DNA of 13,350 nucleotides from Actinomycetota bacterium (GTDB taxonomy: Bacteria; Actinomycetota; Thermoleophilia; Solirubrobacterales; 70-9): contig VAYK01000135.1 in the NCBI GenBank assembly GCA_005884985.1, positions 1 through 13,350 of the forward strand, in the 5' to 3' direction. Numbering within the stretch: the first letter of the stretch is position 1; every line of letters begins with the position of its first letter. This document shows, in pieces, positions 5,165 through 11,788 of the stretch. The notes beneath the pieces are model-generated. The model saw nothing but the letters and a program-made list of their open reading frames with translations. It made no database searches and was not told the origin of the DNA. Position numbers and translations under genes: made by a program.

Positions 5165-6939
5165 CAGCCGAACTTCCCGGTCACGTACTGCTCGGTCCGG
5201 TCGTCGTCGGGGTTGGTGAACATCTTGTCGGTCGGCCCGACCTCGATCACCTCGCCGTCGAGCATGAACGCCGTCGTGTCGGCAACACGGCCCGCCTGCT
5301 GCATGTTGTGCGTGACGACCGCGATCGTCACCCGGTCCTTGAGCTGCCCGATCAGCTCCTCGATCTTCAGCGTGGCGACCGGGTCGAGGGCCGAGCATGG
5401 CTCGTCCATGAGCAGGACGTCCGGCTCGACGGCAAGCGCGCGAGCGATGCAGAGGCGCTGCTGCTGACCGCCGGACAGGCCCATGCCGGGGCTCGAGAGC
5501 CTCCCTTTGACCTCTTCCCACAGGCCGGCGCCCTCGAGCGCCGCGTTGACCCGATCGGTGATTTCGTCGCGGACCGTACCAATGAACCGGAGCCCCGCCG
5601 CGACGTTGTCGAAGATCGACATCGTCGGGAAGGGATTCGGCTTCTGGAACACCATCCCCACCAGGCGCCGCACCGAGACGACGTCGACGTTGGACGCGTG
5701 TAGGTCGACGTCGTCGAGCAGCACCCTGCCCTCCGAGCGAGCGCCGGGGATCTCCTCGTGCATGCGGTTGACGCATCGGACCATGGTCGACTTGCCGCAA
5801 CCGGACGGCCCGATGATCGCCGTTACCCTTCCCGGCTCGAAGCTCAGACTGAGATCCCGCACGGCGTGGAGGGCGCCGTAGTAGGCGTTCAGGCCCTCCA
5901 GCCGCACGTGACGCGTCGCGGCCATCCCCTCCATGGGCCGGGGCTGGGTCTCCGGCTCCGTTGTCGCTTCGATCGGCGACTCCGCCCGACCGGGGGTCTG
6001 CGGCATGGTCTGCTCCTCAGGGTCGGCCACGTTCAGGTCCTTCGTCTCGTAGTTCATCGCACCCAGGCGTTTCCGCGACCGAGCCGACAGCAGCCGCGCG
6101 ACGATGCTGATCAAGAGGACGAAGAGGATCAGGATCAGGGCGGCCCCCCAGGCCTGGGCGTGCTTGACCGGGTCCGGGGACTCCGAGTACCTGTAGATGA
6201 TCACCGGAATGTTGGGCAACGCCTGCGACGGATCGGTTTGCACAAGGTCCGCGAAAACGCTTGTCACCAGCAAAAGGGGCGCCGTCTCGCCAACAGCACG
6301 GGCAACGGCCAGGAGTGCACCGGTAACCATGCCGCTGAGCGCCGTCGGCACCGTGACCGACAGCGTCGTCCGCCAGCGGCTGGCCCCGAGCGCCAGCCCC
6401 GCCTCCTTGACACTGCCAGGGACGAGAGTGAGAACCTCATGGCACGAGCGCGCCACGAGCGGCAGCATCACGATCGCCAAGGCCAATGAGCCGGCGAACC
6501 CACTCAGCTTGTGTTGCGGTACGACGATCAGCCCGAAGACGAAGATGCCGGTGACGATCGTCGGCACGCCGTTGAGGATGTCGAGCACGTAGCGGATCGC
6601 AAAGCCGGATCTCTGTCCCGCGAACTCGCTGGTGTAGATGGCGACCAGGATCCCGAACGGCACCGCCATCAACGTGGCGATGCCGACGATGATCGCGCTG
6701 CCGACGATCGCGTTTCCGATCCCCCCGGCGCCGAAGTTCGAGGTGTTCCCGGTGAGGAAATCGATGTTTATCTCCCCCGCTCCCTTGACGGCGACGCTGG
6801 CGATCACTAGCGCAAGAACCGCGACCGCAAGCAGCGCCGCGGTCCAGGCGCTGATCTCCATCACGCGATTCACGGCGTGGCGGCGTCGTAGGTTGCCGGT
6901 TTGAGCCAGGAGTGGATGTGCGTTCGCCCGCTGGCTCAT
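5164..6939 (-). CDS. pstA-pstB: Fused phosphate ABC transporter: permease PstA joined to ATPase PstB
   Basis: One uninterrupted 591-codon frame holds a membrane permease followed by an ATPase. Residues about 1-295 are PstA: several hydrophobic helices and the coupling-helix motif EAGLALGASRW (179-189), followed by RAVGETAPLL. Residues about 296-345 are a polar linker rich in Pro, Glu and Thr. Residues about 345-591 are PstB: Walker A GPSGCGKST (377-385), Q-loop Q432 in FQKPNPFPT, signature LSGGQQQR (488-495), Walker B VLLMDEP (508-514), D-loop SALD (516-519) and H544 in VTHN. Both halves look intact. The ATG overlaps the pstC stop as ATGA. PstA and PstB are normally separate, and the complex needs one PstC, one PstA and two PstB. 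A strong internal ribosome site before M312 could supply free PstB of 280 aa, a normal PstB length. Loss of a stop codon by sequencing error is the main alternative. Confidence 0.88.
   Translation of the reverse strand: MSQRANAHPLLAQTGNLRRRHAVNRVMEISAWTAALLAVAVLALVIASVAVKGAGEINIDFLTGNTSNFGAGGIGNAIVGSAIIVGIATLMAVPFGILVAIYTSEFAGQRSGFAIRYVLDILNGVPTIVTGIFVFGLIVVPQHKLSGFAGSLALAIVMLPLVARSCHEVLTLVPGSVKEAGLALGASRWRTTLSVTVPTALSGMVTGALLAVARAVGETAPLLLVTSVFADLVQTDPSQALPNIPVIIYRYSESPDPVKHAQAWGAALILILFVLLISIVARLLSARSRKRLGAMNYETKDLNVADPEEQTMPQTPGRAESPIEATTEPETQPRPMEGMAATRHVRLEGLNAYYGALHAVRDLSLSFEPGRVTAIIGPSGCGKSTMVRCVNRMHEEIPGARSEGRVLLDDVDLHASNVDVVSVRRLVGMVFQKPNPFPTMSIFDNVAAGLRFIGTVRDEITDRVNAALEGAGLWEEVKGRLSSPGMGLSGGQQQRLCIARALAVEPDVLLMDEPCSALDPVATLKIEELIGQLKDRVTIAVVTHNMQQAGRVADTTAFMLDGEVIEVGPTDKMFTNPDDDRTEQYVTGKFG
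6004..6018 (-). promoter_or_regulatory. Internal ribosome binding site and ATG for free PstB
   Basis: On the minus strand GAGGAG (6018-6013) is followed by six bases and ATG (6006-6004), in the same frame as the pstA-pstB fusion. Spacing and sequence are near ideal and better than for most genes here. Initiation here would give a 280-aa PstB starting MPQTPGR. Other in-frame ATGs nearby (6057-6055 and those encoding MEGM) have poorer or too-close ribosome sites. Use of this start is inferred. Confidence 0.55.
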
Positions 6940-7931
6940 GCCTGGCTCCGGCCCTCCGACCGCTGCTGGATCGCGCGCACCAACAGCCGTGCGACGCCGG
7001 TGAAGACCAGCGACAGCACGAGCAGGATGACTGCCAGGTAGGCGAGCGCCGATTGAGTGTCGGGCGTTCCCCCCTGATACTGCGCCGCGATCTGGCCGGC
7101 GGCGGATTGTGCCGGTAGGAACAGGTTCGAGCCAATGCTGGGCGCACCGCCGATCACCTGCGAGACCGCGATCGCCTCGCCCACGGCGCGGCCCAGCCCA
7201 AGCATTACCGCTGCGACGATCCCCGGTCGCGAGTAGGGGAGGACGACCGTCTTGATCATCTCCCAGCGGGTGCCCCCAAGCGCCAGTGCGCCCTCCTTGG
7301 CTGCGGGCGGCACCGTGGTGAAGATCTCCCTGGTCAGGCTGGAGACGATCGGCACGGTCATGATCGTCAGGATCACCATCGCCGGGAACAGCCCAACGGG
7401 CGAGTACGCCCCCGCAAACAGCTTCCCGATCACGGGAATCCAACCCAGTGCAGAATGCAGCGCCGGCTCGACGGTCGACTGCATGAGGGGGGCCAGAACC
7501 AGGATCCCCCAGAGGCCGAGGATGACGCTCGGGATCCCTGCCAGCAGCTCGACCAGCGTCGCGATCGGGGTACGCGTGCCGCGCGGGGCGAGCTCGGTGA
7601 GGAACAGCGCGATCGCGATCGACAGCGGTGTTGCGAGGAGAAGGGCTCCGAACGAGCTGACCGCTGTGCCGTAGAGGAACTGGGCAGCGCCGAACTGCCC
7701 GTGCACGGGATCCCAGTTCGAGGTCGTAATGAACCCGAGCCCGTTGTTCGAGATCGCGCCCGACGCCAGGTCCACGACCTTGTACGTGAGGCCACCGAGA
7801 ATGACCACCGAGCCGATCGCCGCCAGCAGCGTGATCAGGTACAGGGCCCGATCGCCGACGCGATCCAGCACCCCGCGCCGCTTGCCACCCAGGGACGGAC
7901 TCAGCGTGGCCGTGGCGCTCTCGGTGGTCAT
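6936..7931 (-). CDS. pstC: Phosphate ABC transporter permease PstC
   Basis: PstC is one of the two membrane subunits of the high-affinity phosphate importer. From the ATG at 7931 it has 331 aa, with a short polar N-terminus, then a first helix (LYLITLLAAIGSVVILGGL), a large outside loop, and a helical core with LLAGIPSVILGLWGILVLAP. The cytoplasmic coupling motif EGALALGGTRWEMIKTVVLP and RAVGEAIAV are seen. A GTG at 7973 in frame is a possible longer start, but the family begins near the chosen ATG and the extension adds nothing recognisable. The gene follows pstS after 95 nt containing a hairpin, and its stop overlaps the pstA start as ATGA. Call is firm; the exact start is less so. Confidence 0.94.
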   Translation of the reverse strand: MTTESATATLSPSLGGKRRGVLDRVGDRALYLITLLAAIGSVVILGGLTYKVVDLASGAISNNGLGFITTSNWDPVHGQFGAAQFLYGTAVSSFGALLLATPLSIAIALFLTELAPRGTRTPIATLVELLAGIPSVILGLWGILVLAPLMQSTVEPALHSALGWIPVIGKLFAGAYSPVGLFPAMVILTIMTVPIVSSLTREIFTTVPPAAKEGALALGGTRWEMIKTVVLPYSRPGIVAAVMLGLGRAVGEAIAVSQVIGGAPSIGSNLFLPAQSAAGQIAAQYQGGTPDTQSALAYLAVILLVLSLVFTGVARLLVRAIQQRSEGRSQA

Positions 7932-7958
7932 ACCGCCCAATCCGTGACCAAGGCGAAG

Positions 7959-7991
7959 GACACTCGGGACCACCGCATGGCCCCGGGTGTC
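7959..7991 (-). terminator. Hairpin between pstS and pstC
   Basis: GACAC and CGGG (7959-7963, 7965-7968) pair with CCCG and GTGTC (7982-7985, 7987-7991), giving nine pairs with one mismatch and a 13-nt loop. There is no T tract. In many binding-protein transporter operons such a hairpin protects or partly terminates the message so that the binding protein is made in excess. That role is inferred here. Confidence 0.45.
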
Positions 7992-8026
7992 AGCTCCTGC
8001 CTCATTGAGTTGACCTGGTCTTCGTC

Positions 8027-9070
8027 TTAGCCGCCTACCTTGTTGAGCGCCGCCTTGCTGTCGGCGACCACCTGCTTCGGCAGGGTCCCGTAGCCGAGGC
8101 CCTCCGCGAATGACTGGCCGGGGCCGAGCGCGTAGGTGATGAACTTCTTCAGCGCATCGGCCTTGCCCGTGCTCGTGGGGACGATCACATAGGTGAACGT
8201 CGAGTCAGGCCATGCGTTCTTCGCCGAGGCCGGCGGATCGACGATCGAGACGCCGCCGGGGGGAACGGACTTCGCGGTGGCAGCCGCCGCGTTGATGGCC
8301 GGAATGCTGGCCTTCGGGTAGTTGCCGGCCGCGTTCTGCAGCAGAGCGTAGTTGAAGCTGTTCGAAGTCACGTAGGCAATCGTGAGGTAGCCGATCGCGC
8401 CGTCGGTCTTCGAGACGGCGGCGGCGAGGCCGTCGCTGCCGTCGCCTCCGACCCCGGCCGGGAACTTGACCTCGGTGCCGACGCCAACCTTCGACTTGAA
8501 CTCCGGACTCACCTTCGAGAGGTAGTCGGTGAACGCGTATGTGTCACCCGAGCCATCGGTCCTGTAGGCCGGCGTGATCTTGGTCGACGGAAGGTTGACG
8601 CCGGGGTTGAGCTTGGCGATTGCCGGGTCGTTCCAAGCGGTGACGTTTCCGAGGTAGATGTCCGCCAGCACCTGTCCAGTGAGCCTCAGGTTGTCGGGCG
8701 CTCCGCTCAGGTTGTAGGCGGGCACCACCGCGCCGAGCGACCAGGGGACCTGGACGCAGCCCTTGCAGGCACTCAGCTGGTCGGGGGTCAGGGGCGCATC
8801 GGAGGCGCCGAAGTCGACCGTGCGAGCGGTGATCTGCTCGATCCCGCCGCCCGAGCCGATGGCGCCGTAGGTGACCGTGTCACCTGTTTTCGACGAGTAG
8901 TCGGACTGCCACTTCGACATCAGTGGGGCGACGAACGTGCTGCCCGCTCCGGTGATCGGACCACTGGACGAGCTGGATCCGCCGGAATCGCTGCTGGACC
9001 CACAGCCGGCGGCAACCAAGGCCAGTAGCCCGCAGGCAAGAATGGCAAGTGTGGACTTGCGAGAAATCAC
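8027..9070 (-). CDS. pstS: Phosphate-binding lipoprotein PstS
   Basis: PstS captures phosphate outside the membrane and hands it to PstCAB. The 347-aa product starts at GTG (9070-9068), with GAAGGAG about 9 nt upstream. A longer in-frame reading to 9199 would run across the promoter and is rejected. The signal is typical of a lipoprotein: basic SRKS, a hydrophobic core LLALVAAG, and the lipobox Cys at position 23, followed by a Ser/Gly linker. The mature domain opens with ITGAGSTFVAPLMSKW and has GSGGGIEQI, VDFGASDAPL, YRTDGSGDTY and GYLTIAYV, which are conserved phosphate-contacting and structural segments of PstS. Two Cys (in SACKGCVQV) could form a disulphide. It lies behind a PHO-box promoter and ahead of pstC. 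Confidence 0.96.
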   Translation of the reverse strand: MISRKSTLAILACGLLALVAAGCGSSSDSGGSSSSSGPITGAGSTFVAPLMSKWQSDYSSKTGDTVTYGAIGSGGGIEQITARTVDFGASDAPLTPDQLSACKGCVQVPWSLGAVVPAYNLSGAPDNLRLTGQVLADIYLGNVTAWNDPAIAKLNPGVNLPSTKITPAYRTDGSGDTYAFTDYLSKVSPEFKSKVGVGTEVKFPAGVGGDGSDGLAAAVSKTDGAIGYLTIAYVTSNSFNYALLQNAAGNYPKASIPAINAAAATAKSVPPGGVSIVDPPASAKNAWPDSTFTYVIVPTSTGKADALKKFITYALGPGQSFAEGLGYGTLPKQVVADSKAALNKVGG

Positions 9071-9128
9071 TTCGTAAAGGCTCCTTCGTCGGGTGACGGT
9101 GGCAGCGTCCCAGCGGCCATCGTCAGCC

Positions 9129-9169
9129 CTGTTACCGACCAGTGGCCCACCCGTGAAAAACCTGTGAAA
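9129..9169 (-). promoter_or_regulatory. pstS promoter with PHO box
   Basis: Reading the minus strand, TTTCACA (9169-9163) and TTTCACG (9158-9152) are direct repeats exactly 11 nt apart, the spacing of PHO boxes. The second copy's TTTCAC can serve as the -35 region: 18 nt later is TAACAG (9134-9129), a good -10. Transcription would begin near 9122, giving a leader of about 50 nt that carries the GAAGGAG ribosome site of pstS. A third, poor unit may follow as GGCCAC. Confidence 0.72.
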
Positions 9170-9183
9170 TTCGGCGCCTGAAA

Positions 9184-9205
9184 CGTTTCGCCCAGGCACG
9201 AAACG
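9184..9205 (-). terminator. Hairpin directly after the response regulator gene
   Basis: CGTTTCG (9184-9190) and CGAAACG (9199-9205) form a perfect 7-bp stem with an 8-nt loop, two bases past the regulator stop. On the minus strand it is followed by TTT. This is a plausible weak intrinsic terminator that separates the regulator transcript from the pstS promoter. The short T run keeps confidence moderate. Confidence 0.5.
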
Positions 9206-9206
9206 G

Positions 9207-10031
9207 CTAGGAGCGGAGGGTTTGGGAGCTTCGTCGCGGCGGGCTACGTTTTTCTAGGAAATTGCGGGTTTGGGCGCCTCGACCTCGGGGGCGTCGGGCG
9301 CCCCCTCGGCGACGCGCTCGCTCGAGCGGCTGGGGATCGAAGCGGTAGCCGATCCCGAAGTGGGTGTGGATGTAGTCCCACCCGGGCGAGCGCCTTTGAA
9401 GCTTGGAGCGGAGCTTGCGCACGAAGACGTCCACCGAGCGGTCGCCGTGGATCATCGAGTAGCCCCAGACCCGCCGGTAGATCTCGTCGCGCTCCAGAAC
9501 CTTGCCGGCGTGCTGGGCGAGCACGTCCAAGAGCTCGAACTCGCGCCGGGTGAACTCCAGGCTCTCGCCGCCGACATAGGCCTGGAAGCGGTCGGGCATG
9601 ATCTCGAGCTCGCCCGCGACCAGAGGGCCGAGGTCCTCGCGGGTCTGGCCGCGCCGGTGGCGGCGGACAATGGCCTCGATCCTCGCCATCACCTCCTCCG
9701 GATGGCAGGGCTTCGAGATCCAGTCGTCGGCGCCGAGACGAAGCCCGCGGACGCGCTGGGCGACCGTGGCACCCTGGGTGCAGACGATCACGCCGAGGCC
9801 GGGAAGCATCCCGCAGACCCGCTCCAGGAACTCCCACGCCAGCGGGCCGAGCAGGGAGGGATCGACGAGGAGGGCGTTCAGCTTCATCGCCGCCAGCTCG
9901 TCGGCCGGCACCGGGCCGGAGAGGATCCGATACTGGTAGCCGGCTCCCTCGAGGCGCTTGGCGAGGACACGAAGGAAGCCGGAGTCGTCATCGATCACGG
10001 CTACTCGGAGTGTCACCACTTGGGCGCTCAT
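9207..10031 (-). CDS. OmpR/PhoB-family response regulator, probable phosphate regulator
   Basis: The 274-aa protein has an N-terminal receiver domain and a C-terminal winged helix. Receiver residues are intact: acidic D14-D15-D16, phosphoacceptor D57 (LLVDPS), T85 (VCTQGA) and K107 (ISKP). The DNA-binding domain spans about 138-232, with FTRREFELLDVLAQHAGKV and a recognition helix RSVDVFVRKLRSKL (198-211), ending GIGYRF. After that comes an unusual 40-residue Arg-rich tail. The gap between K107 and D57 regions is normal, but the usual Pro-Gly after the phosphorylated Asp is replaced by PSLLGP. The ATG at 10031 is chosen since the fold starts at residue 8; a longer start at 10097 is possible and neither has a clear ribosome site. 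Its place before pstS and the PHO boxes around it suggest a PhoP/PhoB/RegX3 role. The cognate kinase is not in the window. Confidence 0.88.
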   Translation of the reverse strand: MSAQVVTLRVAVIDDDSGFLRVLAKRLEGAGYQYRILSGPVPADELAAMKLNALLVDPSLLGPLAWEFLERVCGMLPGLGVIVCTQGATVAQRVRGLRLGADDWISKPCHPEEVMARIEAIVRRHRRGQTREDLGPLVAGELEIMPDRFQAYVGGESLEFTRREFELLDVLAQHAGKVLERDEIYRRVWGYSMIHGDRSVDVFVRKLRSKLQRRSPGWDYIHTHFGIGYRFDPQPLERARRRGGARRPRGRGAQTRNFLEKRSPPRRSSQTLRS

Positions 10032-10129
10032 GGGCGTGGCCGCGAGGCGAGGGCCGGTCCCACCGACCCTGCCTCGCTCGTCTGAGCCGCACACCATGGT
10101 AGTGGCGCCACGGTCGTGATCGTCGCGCT

Positions 10130-10170
10130 GTTCACAGAACTTTCACACCCTGCTTCTCCGAATGTTCACC
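10130..10170 (+). promoter_or_regulatory. PHO-box-like repeats upstream of the response regulator
   Basis: Heptamers GTTCACA (10130) and TTTCACA (10141) are 11 nt apart; a degenerate GCTTCTC follows at 10152, and an exact consensus GTTCACC at 10164 (12 nt on). They read on the plus strand, opposite to the regulator gene 100 nt away, unlike the pstS box. Autoregulation is the simplest interpretation; no plus-strand gene begins nearby. Confidence 0.6.
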
Positions 10171-10225
10171 AGCGGCGCGGCGGACGCAACCAGACTCGGG
10201 CGAAGCGAGAAGTCCTCTCTCGTGC

Positions 10226-10261
10226 GGCGCGCGACTCACTCCCTGCCCCGGGTCGCGCGCC
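10226..10261. terminator. Strong GC hairpin between uppP and the regulator gene
   Basis: GGCGCGCGAC (10226-10235) and GTCGCGCGCC (10252-10261) are perfect 10-bp inverted repeats with a 16-nt loop. On the plus strand it is followed by TTCTCTTTC, but the upstream gene uppP is read on the minus strand, where no T tract follows. It may still end the uppP message in a GC-rich genome. A smaller GGCGT/ACGCC pair lies at 10271-10291. Apart from these and the PHO repeats, the 267-nt gap 10032-10298 shows no gene. Confidence 0.45.
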
Positions 10262-10298
10262 TTCTCTTTCGGCGTTGCCCGGTCCGACGCCGCCCCCG

Positions 10299-11168
10299 TC
10301 AATCAAGGGCGAAGATCACGGTACAGATCAGGCCTGCGGCGATGCAATAGATGCCGAACGGAGTCAGCCGGTTGCTCTGGAAGAACCGGAGCAGGAACTT
10401 GACGGCCAGGTACGTAGTGAGCGCCGCGCCCAGGGCCCCGAGGAGCGCCGGGCCGCGAACCCCGTTGCCCGCCGAGCCGAACAGGTCGGGCAGTTTCAGC
10501 ACCCCGGCGGCGCCGATGATCGGGGTGGCGAGTAAGAAGGAGTAGCGAGCTGCGTCCTCGTTCGAGAGCCCGAACAGGATGCCGCCGCCCATCGTGATTC
10601 CGGAGCGCGAGATGCCCGGCACCAGGGCGGCCGCCTGCGCCGTGCCGACGCCCACCGCTTGGCGCCAGCTCAGCTTGGCGATCCGGGCGTCGGAGTCGCC
10701 GAGGTAGTCGCCCGGCCTCGGAGGGCGACGGCGAAGCCGCTCGAAGGTGAGCAGCAGGATGCCGTTGACGACCAGGAACGCGGCGGCCGAGGCCGCGGAG
10801 GCGAACAGCGAGCGGAGCGGGTGCTCGAACAAGAGGCCGATGGCGCCCGCCGGGATCGTGCCCACCACCAGCAACCAGCCGAGCCGCGCGTCTGTGTCGT
10901 CGGACTTGATCTCGCGATCGCGAAGGGAGCGCCCCAGTCCGCGCACGATCCGCTTCCAGTCGTCCAGAAAGAGCAGCAGCAGCACCGTGGCGGTCGCCAC
11001 GTGCGTGGCCACGAGGAAGGACAGGAAATAGTCGTCGTTCTGGTGGATGTTCCAGCCGAGCAGGCGCGGCAGCATGACGCCATGTCCGAGGCTCGAGATC
11101 GGAAATGGCTCGGCGATCCCCTGGAGCAGGCCGAGGATCGCTCCCTGGAAGTAAGAGATGGGATGCAC
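10299..11168 (-). CDS. uppP: Undecaprenyl-diphosphatase (UppP/BacA family)
   Basis: UppP removes one phosphate from undecaprenyl diphosphate at the membrane, recycling the lipid carrier for cell-wall synthesis; overexpression is known to give bacitracin resistance. The 289-aa protein is largely hydrophobic with about eight helices. The two family motifs are present: LQGIAEPFPISSLGHGV (15-31), with Q16, E20, S26 and H29 of the active site, and PGISRSGITMGGG with the catalytic Arg and Ser. The first motif differs from the E. coli form (EFLPISS) by having EPFPISS. Start is GTG (11168-11166); no strong ribosome site. It follows the 78-aa membrane protein gene by 13 nt and is probably co-transcribed with it. 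Its link to the phosphate cluster may be no more than adjacency. Confidence 0.93.
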   Translation of the reverse strand: MHPISYFQGAILGLLQGIAEPFPISSLGHGVMLPRLLGWNIHQNDDYFLSFLVATHVATATVLLLLFLDDWKRIVRGLGRSLRDREIKSDDTDARLGWLLVVGTIPAGAIGLLFEHPLRSLFASAASAAAFLVVNGILLLTFERLRRRPPRPGDYLGDSDARIAKLSWRQAVGVGTAQAAALVPGISRSGITMGGGILFGLSNEDAARYSFLLATPIIGAAGVLKLPDLFGSAGNGVRGPALLGALGAALTTYLAVKFLLRFFQSNRLTPFGIYCIAAGLICTVIFALD

Positions 11169-11181
11169 GGAGCCGCGTACG

Positions 11182-11418
11182 CTAGCGGGAGCGCGCGGCC
11201 GATGGGCCCGTCTGGAACCACGCGAAGACGAAGCAACCGATGCCGAGGATGAAAGCGAGCAGTCCGTGCTTGAGGTGATGGTGGCCTGAGCCCGCCTCGT
11301 GCCCCGGGAAGAACGAGGGCAGCGAGCCTGCCGGTTCCGCCCAGTAGATGATCGCGATCACGATCAGAACGATCCCCGCGACGATTGCGAGGGGGATGAG
11401 CCTACGGTTCTTGGTCAT
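11182..11418 (-). CDS. Small two-helix membrane protein, function unknown
   Basis: Not recognised. The 78-aa product has a basic N-terminus (MTKNRR), a first transmembrane helix (IPLAIVAGIVLIVIAIIYWA), a short loop containing a His cluster (GHEAGSGHHHLKHG, 39-52) and a second helix (LLAFILGIGCFVFAWF). The polar His-rich loop between helices could bind metal, but this is speculation. It sits immediately ahead of uppP with a 13-nt gap, so the two are likely one transcript. A -10-like TAGAGT (11433-11428) lies 9 nt before the ATG, suggesting a very short leader. Confidence 0.7.
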   Translation of the reverse strand: MTKNRRLIPLAIVAGIVLIVIAIIYWAEPAGSLPSFFPGHEAGSGHHHLKHGLLAFILGIGCFVFAWFQTGPSAARSR

Positions 11419-11427
11419 GGCCCTGAC

Positions 11428-11433
11428 ACTCTA
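11428..11433 (-). promoter_or_regulatory. Candidate -10 element for the 78-aa gene and uppP
   Basis: TAGAGT on the minus strand lies 9 nt upstream of the ATG at 11418. No convincing -35 is visible. The same hexamer occurs before the divergent gene at 11505, supporting a shared promoter type. Confidence 0.4.
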
Positions 11434-11491
11434 TGCGCTCGACGGCAAGCGGGCGTAAATATTGGTGCAGGCTCCGGCCCGCGCGCGTTAG

Positions 11492-11497
11492 TAGAGT
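11492..11497 (+). promoter_or_regulatory. Candidate -10 element for the 89-aa membrane protein gene
   Basis: TAGAGT lies 7 nt before the GTG at 11505, the distance expected from a -10 to a transcript start, so the message would be leaderless. The gene has no ribosome site, which agrees. No clear -35 is seen. Confidence 0.45.
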
Positions 11498-11504
11498 TGG
11501 CGCC

Positions 11505-11774
11505 GTGAGCCGGGGTCGCGCAGCGCGAGTTCTAATCGTGGCCGGCGCGGCGCTGGCAGCCTTCATGGCCGGCGCGCCGACTGCGCTCGCCGCCGATGGC
11601 GTTGGCCTCTGGGGACGCACCGACGACAAGGTGATCACCTTCTTCGCGTTCGCCGTGATGGCCTTTTTCGCGGTCCTGGTCACCGTCCTCTCGCTGATCC
11701 AGATCCGGCTCGAGAGCCGCAAGGAGCGCCTCCGCCAGGAGCTCGAGCGGCTCCGCCCGCCAGCCGCCCAGTAA
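11505..11774 (+). CDS. Small exported or membrane protein with basic coiled-coil tail, function unknown
   Basis: Not recognised. From GTG 11505 the product has 89 aa. Residues about 3-29 look like a signal peptide (RAARVLIVAGAALAAF, ending APTALAA). A segment DGVGLWGRTDDK follows, then a transmembrane helix (VITFFAFAVMAFFAVLVTVL), then a highly charged, probably helical tail (ESRKERLRQELERL). An in-frame ATG at 11433 would add 24 residues and overlap the promoter area; GTG is preferred because the signal peptide begins there and a -10 hexamer lies 7 nt before. It is divergent from the 78-aa gene and 20 nt ahead of the hydratase gene. Confidence 0.68.
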   Translation: MSRGRAARVLIVAGAALAAFMAGAPTALAADGVGLWGRTDDKVITFFAFAVMAFFAVLVTVLSLIQIRLESRKERLRQELERLRPPAAQ

Positions 11775-11782
11775 CCAACGAA

Positions 11783-11788
11783 TAGCAT
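11783..11788 (+). promoter_or_regulatory. Candidate -10 element for the enoyl-CoA hydratase gene
   Basis: TAGCAT lies six bases before the ATG at 11795, within AATAGCAT. There is no Shine-Dalgarno in between, so this gene may also be read from a leaderless message, independent of the gene before it. Confidence 0.4.

Noticed and set aside
4448..5800. Upstream extension of the phoU frame into pstB
   Set aside because: The first 212 codons are a shifted-frame shadow of the ATPase; PhoU homology begins at the ATG overlapping the pstB stop.
6940..7443. Extension of the pstA-pstB frame upstream of its ATG
   Set aside because: It lies inside pstC in another frame and has no transporter-like sequence; the ATGA overlap gives the natural start.
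9071..9199. Longer PstS start upstream of the signal peptide
   Set aside because: It would translate the PHO box and -10 and put 43 residues before a complete lipoprotein signal; a strong ribosome site precedes the GTG at 9070.
10116..10545. Plus-strand open frames over the uppP end and the gap before the regulator
   Set aside because: Antisense to uppP, no start signal, no recognisable sequence.
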